A stretch of DNA of 13,213 nt from Candidatus Thermokryptus sp. (GTDB taxonomy: Bacteria; Bacteroidota; Ignavibacteria; Kryptoniales; Kryptoniaceae), in assembly GCA_028276305.1 (NCBI GenBank), contig JAPYWO010000005.1, positions 1 to 13,213 on the forward strand. Reading direction: 5' to 3'. The notes below the pieces were generated by a model, which had not been told where the DNA came from, did not search any database, and was given only the letters and a program-made list of their open reading frames with translations. The translations under genes and the position numbers were made by a program. This document shows, piece by piece, positions 7,510 through 13,213 of the stretch (the stretch's first letter is position 1; each line of letters opens with the position of its first letter).

Positions 7510-10500
7510 GTGAGGGAAATTTACTTACAGATAGAGAATAAACTGAAACGCTTGAGAAAGGGACTTAACTTTGAGAACTTCAAGATTCGTTTTTCAAGAT
7601 GGGCGTTGTTTGTTATTTTCATTTTTGCTTTCGTTGGGATACTGGAAATGGAATTTTATTTCCCATCTTCAACCAGGGCGAAAATTTTCTTTGGGGTTGT
7701 GGGTATTTCCCTTTTGAGCTTTTTAATTTATGTTCTGCCAGCTCTTTTGAAGTTTTTGGGGATGATAAGGTCAAGGTCTTATTTTGAGCTCGCTGATGAG
7801 GTCGGAAAGAAATATCCCCAGATCGGGGATAAACTTTTTGATGCGTTGCAAATTTACGAGCAAGGATTTAATCGTTCCGCTTATTATTCTGAGGAATTGA
7901 TTGAGTCGGCATTTGTTCAGCTTGGGAGTGAAGTTTTGAAATACGATTGGGATAAGGTTGATTCATCCGCTTCAAGGAAAAATATCAGCGTGCTGTTTTC
8001 TTTTTTGATGATTTTTGCCATCGCTTTGTTTTTGTCCCCGAGTTTAAGAAGTTCATATATCAGGATTCTGAACTACAACTATAAATTCATCAAGCCATCT
8101 GATTACATTATAAAGGTTGAACCTGGCGATACAATTGTTGCGAAGGGTTCAAGTGTTAAGATCAAGGTTTATATCAGACCGCAAAGGCAGGGGATCGTTG
8201 AACCAAGCGAAGTTGAAATTTGGATGTCTCAAGCGGGTTTAAAGGAGTTTGAAGTTAGAAAAGTCAAGAAAAACGATGGGAAGTTTGAAGATGAGTTTTT
8301 CAATCTAAGGAGTTCGCTTGAGTATTTTGTAAAGTTTAAAGATGTGAAAAGTGAAAAGTTCAGGATAGATGTCATTGACAGACCCATTGTCAAATTATTG
8401 AAGGTTAAACTTGTTTATCCCGAATATACCGGGTTTGAACCGCAATATCTTGATGATAACGCTGGGGATATAACAGCGATAGCCGGTACCGTGGCGAACT
8501 TTGAGATTTTGGCGAATAAAGAGCTTGATTCGGCGAAAATCGTTTTTGATGAGTTTTCACCCGTCAACCTTGAAATTTCGGGAGAGAGGGCTAAAGGTAA
8601 GGTCAAATTGATGAGGAATGCAAATTATCACATAGAGCTTTTAAGTAAAGATGGCTTGAGAAGCGAGCAACCGGTTCAGTATAGGATAAATGTCATACCA
8701 GATGAATATCCCAGGGTTGAAATTTTGAAGCCGGGTAAAAGCATTGACATCGGTCGGGATATGAACTTGGTTGTAAATGCAAAAATTACGGATGATTTCG
8801 GATTTACGAAGTTACGCCTCGCTTATAGGTTGAGCTTTTCAAGATATGTTAGACCGAGAGAAGAATTTAGTTATGTTGAGATTTCGATTGACAAGAAGTT
8901 AAAAGAGCAGGAAGTCATTTATGTTTGGGATTTATCCGAACTTGATTTATCCCCGGATGATGTCGTGAGTTATTATCTTGAAGTTTTTGATAATGATGTC
9001 GTCAGCGGTCCTAAATCCGCAAGGACGGAGATTTACACCGTTAGATTTCCATCTCTACATGAGATTTTAGCTCAGGTTGAGCAAATGCAAGGCGAGATTT
9101 ATCAGGAGATGAGCGATATTTTTGAGATGGCGAAGAAGTTGAGAAAGGAAATGGACGAAATCAATAAGGAAGTGAAGAAAGGAAACTTCAAGGTGGATTG
9201 GCAGAGACAACAGAAGATACAAAACATAGCGAAGCAGTATGATGAACTGAGGAATAAGATAAAGGAAACGGGGCAAAAGCTTCAGGAACTTGTTCAAAAG
9301 ATGGAAGAGAATCGTCTTCTTTCTCCGGAGACGCTTGAGAAATATCTTGAACTTCAGAAATTGCTCAGCCAGCTTGATATTCCCGAATTAAAGGAGTTGT
9401 TGAAAAGGTTTGAACAAGCGTTGCAAAATATTGACCCTGATATGTTGAGGCAGGCGCTTGAGAAATTTCAATTTTCGGAGGAAAATTTCAGAAAAAGCAT
9501 TGAGAGAACTTTGAATCTTTTGAAGAGAATTCAAGTTGAGCAGAAGTTGAATGAGATTTTGAAGCAAGTTGAGCAAGCAGTTGGAAGGCAAGAGGATTTG
9601 AGAAAGCGGACAGCGCAGGTTAATCCCGAGGATAAGGGTAAACTTAGGGAGTTAAGTGATGAGCAGAAAAGTTTAAGCGAAGAAATCAAACAAATTGAAA
9701 AGTCGCTTGAAGATTTGAAGGAGAGGATGAAGGAATTTCCCGAAGAGATGCCGATTGATTCACTTGAAAAGATTTTGAATGAGTTAAGAGATAAAAAAGT
9801 TGAGCAGATGCCGGAAAAAATTGGGGAGAGGTTGGTTGCAGGCGATTTAAGGAAGGCGATGCAGATGCAGTTTGAATTTTCTCAAAGTTTAATGCAGATG
9901 CAAAGCGATATCCAGTCGCTTCAGCAACAGCTTATGCAGAATCAACAGCGTCAGATAATTTCGCAGATGCAAAAGGTTCAGCGTGATCTCTTGAACCTTT
10001 CAAAGGGGCAGGAAGATGTCAAAAGGGAGACGATGAGTTCTTCTCAAGGTTCGTCAAAGTTGCAGGACCTTGCGCGCCAGCAGATGGATTTACTCTCAGG
10101 TTTGAATTCCGTTGCTAATTCATTAATTGAACTTTCGCAAAAGACATTCGCAATCACCCCTGATATGGGCAGGGAAATAGGTTCGGCATTGATGAACATG
10201 AACAGAGCGATTGAGTCACTTTCAGCGCGGGATAATTCAAGCGCTTTGAGATTCCAGACAGAGGCGATGAGTTCGCTTAATAGAGCCGTGATACAGCTTG
10301 GTAATGCAATGCAAGCGCTTATGCAAGGTGGTGCTGGTGGGGGCTTGCAATTTTTACTTCAGCAGTTGAATCAACTTGCAATGCAACAGCTCGGGCTAAA
10401 TCAAGCAACCCAAGAACTCCTTCAAAAACTCTCGCTTCAACAACAAGCTGAGATGGCGAGGTTAGCTGCTCAACAAGAATTGATAAGGAAATCGCTCCAG

Positions 10501-10881
10501 GAACTTATGAAGGAAGCGGAAATTTCCGGAAACAGGGGTAAAATACTTGGTGACTTAAATAAAATCGCCGAGGAGATGAAGGAAGTTGTGAGCGATCTTG
10601 AATCAAATAATTTAACTGAGGAGACGATAAGGAAGCAGGATAGGATTTTATCGCGTCTTCTTGATGCGCAACGCTCAATTCACGAGCGGGATTTTGAAAA
10701 GCGTAGAGAGTCCCGCCCGGGGCAAGACATAGTCAGAGAAAGTCCTCCCGAGATTAACCTTCAAGAAGATAGGGATAAAATTTTCCAGGAGCTTTTAAAG
10801 GCGATTCGCGAAGGTTATCACAGGGATTATGAGGCGTTGATAAAGAAGTATATTGAGCTTTTGCGTTCCCTCCAGCAATAA
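7510..10881 (+). CDS. Large membrane-anchored coiled-coil protein, DUF4175 family
   Basis: A 1123-residue protein. Hydrophobic segments at about 29-50, 57-83 and 159-177 predict three membrane helices, leaving 178-1123 in the periplasm. Residues about 195-510 look like tandem Ig-like beta domains (PEYTGFEPQYLDD at 304-316, ITDDFGFTKLRLAYRLS at 426-442, SYYLEVFDNDVVSGPKSART at 487-506), the part typical of DUF4175. From about 514 to the end the protein is almost entirely charged, Q- and M-rich helix with coiled-coil character, including MQMQ repeated 11 residues apart (784 and 795). The glycine-rich LMQGGAGGGLQFL breaks the helix near residue 940. No enzyme motif was seen. DUF4175 proteins occur beside DUF4159, MoxR and VWA genes and are of unknown function. 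The start is GTG with no obvious ribosome binding site; an overlapping ATG at 7508 is out of frame. It is likely cotranscribed with the DUF4159 gene. Confidence 0.82.
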   Translation: MREIYLQIENKLKRLRKGLNFENFKIRFSRWALFVIFIFAFVGILEMEFYFPSSTRAKIFFGVVGISLLSFLIYVLPALLKFLGMIRSRSYFELADEVGKKYPQIGDKLFDALQIYEQGFNRSAYYSEELIESAFVQLGSEVLKYDWDKVDSSASRKNISVLFSFLMIFAIALFLSPSLRSSYIRILNYNYKFIKPSDYIIKVEPGDTIVAKGSSVKIKVYIRPQRQGIVEPSEVEIWMSQAGLKEFEVRKVKKNDGKFEDEFFNLRSSLEYFVKFKDVKSEKFRIDVIDRPIVKLLKVKLVYPEYTGFEPQYLDDNAGDITAIAGTVANFEILANKELDSAKIVFDEFSPVNLEISGERAKGKVKLMRNANYHIELLSKDGLRSEQPVQYRINVIPDEYPRVEILKPGKSIDIGRDMNLVVNAKITDDFGFTKLRLAYRLSFSRYVRPREEFSYVEISIDKKLKEQEVIYVWDLSELDLSPDDVVSYYLEVFDNDVVSGPKSARTEIYTVRFPSLHEILAQVEQMQGEIYQEMSDIFEMAKKLRKEMDEINKEVKKGNFKVDWQRQQKIQNIAKQYDELRNKIKETGQKLQELVQKMEENRLLSPETLEKYLELQKLLSQLDIPELKELLKRFEQALQNIDPDMLRQALEKFQFSEENFRKSIERTLNLLKRIQVEQKLNEILKQVEQAVGRQEDLRKRTAQVNPEDKGKLRELSDEQKSLSEEIKQIEKSLEDLKERMKEFPEEMPIDSLEKILNELRDKKVEQMPEKIGERLVAGDLRKAMQMQFEFSQSLMQMQSDIQSLQQQLMQNQQRQIISQMQKVQRDLLNLSKGQEDVKRETMSSSQGSSKLQDLARQQMDLLSGLNSVANSLIELSQKTFAITPDMGREIGSALMNMNRAIESLSARDNSSALRFQTEAMSSLNRAVIQLGNAMQALMQGGAGGGLQFLLQQLNQLAMQQLGLNQATQELLQKLSLQQQAEMARLAAQQELIRKSLQELMKEAEISGNRGKILGDLNKIAEEMKEVVSDLESNNLTEETIRKQDRILSRLLDAQRSIHERDFEKRRESRPGQDIVRESPPEINLQEDRDKIFQELLKAIREGYHRDYEALIKKYIELLRSLQQ

Positions 10882-11037
10882 TTGTTCCACTTTGCGACTA
10901 TTTCATTTTTTTGTGTCAAATTTAAACAAACTCCTTTTTGAAATTCATTGATCTACAATTTTTTTGATTTGGCACGGTTTTTTTAAGGTTTTCAAGAAGA
11001 AAATTTGCGTTGCTCCAAAAATAAAGTCATTTTTGAG
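10882..11037 (+). other. T-rich spacer between the DUF4175 gene and the por operon
   Basis: These 156 bases contain several T-runs but no convincing hairpin terminator and no clear promoter. A por promoter is expected here because the flanking genes are functionally unrelated, but I cannot place it. TTGGCACGG at 10969-10977 resembles half of a sigma-54 promoter but lacks the matching -12 GC. Confidence 0.4.
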
Positions 11038-11601
11038 ATGATTGAGATAAGATGGCATGGTCGCGGAGGTCAGGGCGTTAAGACCGCCTCGCTTCTTTTT
11101 GCGGAGACATCAATTGAGGAAGGGAAATACGCACAGGGTTTCCCCGAGTATGGACCTGAGAGAATGGGAGCACCTGTTAAGGGATTTACAAGGATTGACG
11201 ATAAGCCGATTAGAATTCACAGCGGTATTGAAAATCCGCAGGTTGTTGTGGTGCTTGATCAAACACTTCTTGAGACGATTGATGTAACGGAAGGGATGCC
11301 AGATGATGGCGTTTTGATAATTAACACCGAACTTACTCCAAAACAAGTCCGTGAAAAGTTCGGGATAAAGAGAGGGAAGATTTATACGGTAAACGCCACA
11401 AAAATAGCACTTGAAACAATAGGGAAACCGATACCGAATACAGTTATGCTTGGGGCTTTGATAAGGGTTACAGGTGTGCTTGATCTTGATACCCTTTTGA
11501 AGAACATTGCTAAGAAATTTAGTAGAAGGTATAGTCAAAAGATCATTGAGGGAAATATTCAAGCGATAAAAAAAGCATTTGAGGAGGTAAAGGAAGAATG
11601 A
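11038..11601 (+). CDS. porG: 2-oxoacid:ferredoxin oxidoreductase, gamma subunit
   Basis: A 187-residue gamma subunit, matching the usual size. It contains HGRGGQGVKTAS (7-18) and FPEYGPERMGAPVKGF (35-50), both diagnostic of PorG/VorG; the C-terminal part carries the conserved NTVMLGA motif. In four-subunit oxidoreductases this subunit helps form the CoA-binding region of the complex that converts a 2-oxoacid and CoA to acyl-CoA and CO2, passing electrons to ferredoxin in the cytoplasm. A longer frame starts with TTG at 11005, but family members begin M-I-E-I-R-W-H-G, so the ATG at 11038 is preferred; the extra 11 residues have no family counterpart. Only a weak GAG precedes this ATG. Its stop overlaps the porD start by 4 nt. 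Pyruvate is the likeliest substrate, but 2-oxoisovalerate (Vor) cannot be excluded. Confidence 0.9.
   Translation: MIEIRWHGRGGQGVKTASLLFAETSIEEGKYAQGFPEYGPERMGAPVKGFTRIDDKPIRIHSGIENPQVVVVLDQTLLETIDVTEGMPDDGVLIINTELTPKQVREKFGIKRGKIYTVNATKIALETIGKPIPNTVMLGALIRVTGVLDLDTLLKNIAKKFSRRYSQKIIEGNIQAIKKAFEEVKEE
11583..11587 (+). promoter_or_regulatory. Ribosome binding site of porD
   Basis: GGAGG lies inside the end of porG, 10 nt before the porD ATG at 11598. It supports translation of the overlapping gene from that ATG. Confidence 0.65.
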
Positions 11602-11888
11602 GTGAGTTAAAAAAATGGTATGAGCTTCCAGTTGGTGGACTCATCATTGAGCCGGGTTCGGCTGTTAAGTATAAAACTGGCTCGTGGAGGACATTTAAAC
11701 CAGTGCTTGATAGGTCAAAGTGCAATGATTGTTTGATTTGCTGGATATATTGCCCTGACAATTCAATACTGGTGAATGATGGGAAGATGGTTGGATTTGA
11801 TTATGATCATTGCAAGGGGTGTGGAATTTGTGCAGAGGTGTGTCCTGACAAAGCCAAGGCGATAAGCATGGTTCTTGAGCATCAATAG
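11598..11888 (+). CDS. porD: 2-oxoacid:ferredoxin oxidoreductase, delta (ferredoxin-like) subunit
   Basis: A 96-residue ferredoxin-like protein with two complete 4Fe-4S motifs: C42, C45, C48, C52-P and C72, C75, C78, C82-P. The N-terminal 40 residues (W7, LPVGGLIIEPGS, then YKTGSWRTFKPV) are the extension typical of PorD/VorD, not of free ferredoxins. Its two clusters relay electrons from the thiamine-bound intermediate and internal cluster of the alpha/beta core to external ferredoxin. ATGA overlaps the porG stop, so the two are probably translationally coupled. All eight cluster ligands are present, so it should be functional. Confidence 0.93.
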   Translation: MSELKKWYELPVGGLIIEPGSAVKYKTGSWRTFKPVLDRSKCNDCLICWIYCPDNSILVNDGKMVGFDYDHCKGCGICAEVCPDKAKAISMVLEHQ

Positions 11889-11899
11889 TAAAAAAATTT

Positions 11900-11905
11900 G
11901 GAGGG
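11900..11905 (+). promoter_or_regulatory. Ribosome binding site that sets the porA start
   Basis: GGAGGG ends 8 nt before the ATG at 11914. It lies within the frame that opens at TTG 11875, which argues that translation starts at 11914 and that porD and porA do not overlap. Confidence 0.75.
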
Positions 11906-11913
11906 ATGGAAAA

Positions 11914-13137
11914 ATGAAAGTTATGGCTTTAACTGGAAATGAAGCGGTTGCGGAAGCGATGAGGCAGATAAATCCGGATGTTGTCGCAGCTTATCCGATA
12001 ACTCCACAGACGGAGTTGATGCACAAGTTTGCGGAATTTGTTGCAGATGGACTTGTTGATACGGAGATGGTTTTAGTTGAGTCAGAACATAGCGCTTTGA
12101 GCGCAACAGTTGGAGCAAGCGCAGCTGGTGTTAGGGCTATGACTGCTACAAGTTCACAGGGTCTTGCTTTAATGTGGGAGATTCTTTACATCGCAGCTGG
12201 TTTGAGGTTACCGATAGTTATGGCTGTCGTAAATAGGGCTTTGAGCGCTCCAATAAATATACACGGTGATCATTCCGATACAATGGGGGCGCGCGATTCA
12301 GGTTGGATTCAAATTTTTTCGGAGAACGCCCAGGAAGCATATGACAACACGATAATCGCAGTCAGAGTCGCGGAACATCCAGAGGTACTTCTTCCTGTTA
12401 TGGTGACGATGGATGGTTTCATCATAAGCCACACTATGGAGAGAGTTGAGGTTCTTGATGATGAGGTAGTTAGAAATTTCATCGGTGAATATAATCCAAG
12501 GTATAAACTTCTTGATGTTGAGAACCCTGTGACATTTGGACCGCTTGACCTCCAGGATTATTATTTTGAGCATAAAAGGGCTCAAGCGGAAGCGATGGAA
12601 AATGCTTACAGGTTTATAAAAGAGGTTGACGAGGAGTTTTATAAAATAAGTGGGCGAAGGTATCAATATGTTGAGCCCTATGAGATTGACGATGCTGATG
12701 TGGTTTTGATATCGCTTGGTTCAACTGCTGGGACGATAAAAGATGTCGTTGATAATTTGAGGTTAAAAGGTATGAGGGTTGGAGCTTTAAAAATTCGGCT
12801 GTATAGACCTTTCCCAAGGGATGAAGTAATTGAGTATCTTTCTAACGCATCAGTTATCGGTGTGATGGATAGGGCGATAGCGTTTGGGGCTCCTTATGGT
12901 CCGGTTTGTCTTGATGTTAAATCGGTTTTACAAGGGACGAAGTTTTCTGAACTCCCGGTCGTCAATTATATCTATGGGCTTGGGGGCAGGGATATAAGAC
13001 CGGGCGATATTGAGAGGATTTTCATTGAGCTTGATAAAGTGAGGATTTCCGGGGAAGTTCCAAAGTCGCCGAGATTTATCGGTGTTCGTGGTGAGGAGGA
13101 TTATTTTGAGAAGGTGAAAAGGTTAGTTAAAAATTAA
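11914..13137 (+). CDS. porA: 2-oxoacid:ferredoxin oxidoreductase, alpha subunit
   Basis: A 407-residue alpha subunit, normal for the four-subunit class. Domain I (about 1-235) is the pyrimidine-binding transketolase-like fold, with AAYPITPQTE (25-34), VESEHSALSATVGASAAG (55-72; E56 corresponds in position to the glutamate that activates thiamine diphosphate in pyruvate:ferredoxin oxidoreductases) and NIHGDHSDTMGARDSGW (115-131). Domain II (about 260-380) is the transketolase C-terminal-like domain, with LISLGSTAGTIKDVVD (265-280), LRLKGMRVGALKIRLYRPFP (282-301) and YGLGGRDI (354-361). With the beta subunit it forms the catalytic core in the cytoplasm. The start follows GGAGGG; a longer frame begins at TTG 11875 and would overlap porD by 14 nt. 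It lies 25 nt after porD and 12 nt before porB. The subunit identity is certain; pyruvate specificity is inferred. Confidence 0.93.
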   Translation: MKVMALTGNEAVAEAMRQINPDVVAAYPITPQTELMHKFAEFVADGLVDTEMVLVESEHSALSATVGASAAGVRAMTATSSQGLALMWEILYIAAGLRLPIVMAVVNRALSAPINIHGDHSDTMGARDSGWIQIFSENAQEAYDNTIIAVRVAEHPEVLLPVMVTMDGFIISHTMERVEVLDDEVVRNFIGEYNPRYKLLDVENPVTFGPLDLQDYYFEHKRAQAEAMENAYRFIKEVDEEFYKISGRRYQYVEPYEIDDADVVLISLGSTAGTIKDVVDNLRLKGMRVGALKIRLYRPFPRDEVIEYLSNASVIGVMDRAIAFGAPYGPVCLDVKSVLQGTKFSELPVVNYIYGLGGRDIRPGDIERIFIELDKVRISGEVPKSPRFIGVRGEEDYFEKVKRLVKN

Positions 13138-13149
13138 AGTTTTTCAAAA

Positions 13150-13213
13150 ATGGCGAACTTAAAAGAGTTATCACAGCGTGAGGTAAAATTTACATCCGGG
13201 CATAGGGCTTGTG
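13150..13213 (+). CDS. porB: 2-oxoacid:ferredoxin oxidoreductase, beta subunit (3' truncated by window edge)
   Basis: Only the first 21 codons are present. They read MANLKELSQREVKFTSGHRAC. The family start is very similar, with GHR-x-C leading into the C-x-G-C cluster ligands; the second cysteine of that pair would lie just past the edge. The beta subunit binds thiamine diphosphate and a 4Fe-4S cluster. Position right after porA, with 12 nt between, matches the gamma-delta-alpha-beta order. No clear ribosome binding site is seen before the ATG. Confidence 0.85.
   Translation, partial: MANLKELSQREVKFTSGHRAC

Noticed and set aside
9067..9591. Two leucine-rich minus-strand frames opposite the DUF4175 coiled coil
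   Set aside because: Leucine richness is what the reverse complement of Gln/Lys/Glu codons produces; there is no independent coding evidence.
10970..10984. Possible sigma-54 promoter before the por operon
   Set aside because: TGGCACG fits the -24 element, but the -12 position reads TTTT instead of TTGC, so an essential GC is missing.
10882..11004. Terminator after the DUF4175 gene
   Set aside because: There are T-runs, but no stem of convincing length or GC content precedes any of them.
11110..11562. 150-residue minus-strand frame inside porG
   Set aside because: It lies opposite a well conserved gene, has no recognisable motif, and its amino-acid makeup looks like an antisense shadow.

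Overview
The window looks like a low-GC (about 40 percent by eye) piece of chromosome from a thermophilic member of the Bacteroidetes/Chlorobi/Ignavibacteria group, possibly close to Candidatus Kryptonia. The main evidence is a secreted protein ending in the Ignavibacteria-style type IX secretion (T9SS) sorting domain, with the QNYPNPFNPAT motif. Supporting this are a DUF4159/DUF4175 gene pair and a four-subunit 2-oxoacid:ferredoxin oxidoreductase of the type common in anaerobic thermophiles. The lineage is inferred from protein style; no marker gene (rRNA, tRNA, ribosomal protein) is present.

Layout, left to right. (1) The 3' part of a CsgG-like gene with a FlgT-C-like tail runs in from the left edge. 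It is followed after 15 bp by a multi-pass membrane acyltransferase of the HGSNAT/NagX family. (2) A DUF255/SPATA20-type thioredoxin-fold protein lies on the minus strand and is convergent with the acyltransferase; their stop ends overlap by 11 bp. (3) A 142-bp divergent spacer (3788-3929) leads into a large T9SS-exported, beta-propeller-like protein, closed by a clear rho-independent terminator. (4) A two-gene unit encodes a small exported DUF4159 protein and a 1123-residue membrane-anchored coiled-coil DUF4175 protein. (5) After a 156-bp T-rich spacer (10882-11037) comes a tightly packed por operon: gamma, delta (ferredoxin-like), alpha, and the first 21 codons of beta at the right edge.

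How the genes work together. The por genes build one enzyme that oxidatively decarboxylates a 2-oxoacid (most simply pyruvate) to acyl-CoA and reduces ferredoxin. The DUF4159/DUF4175 pair belongs to an envelope system that in other Bacteroidetes sits next to MoxR ATPase, DUF58 and von Willebrand factor (Bat) genes; none of those partners is visible here. The other genes appear to be independent single functions of the cell envelope.

Three genes have better starts downstream of their longest reading frame (3930, 11038, 11914). Three others use GTG starts (3787, 6795, 7510). No gene-free stretch exceeds 300 bases. I saw no RNA genes, insertion sequences, CRISPR arrays or phage genes. I did not find a clearly undescribed system; the least understood content is the DUF4159/DUF4175 pair and the secreted propeller-like protein.
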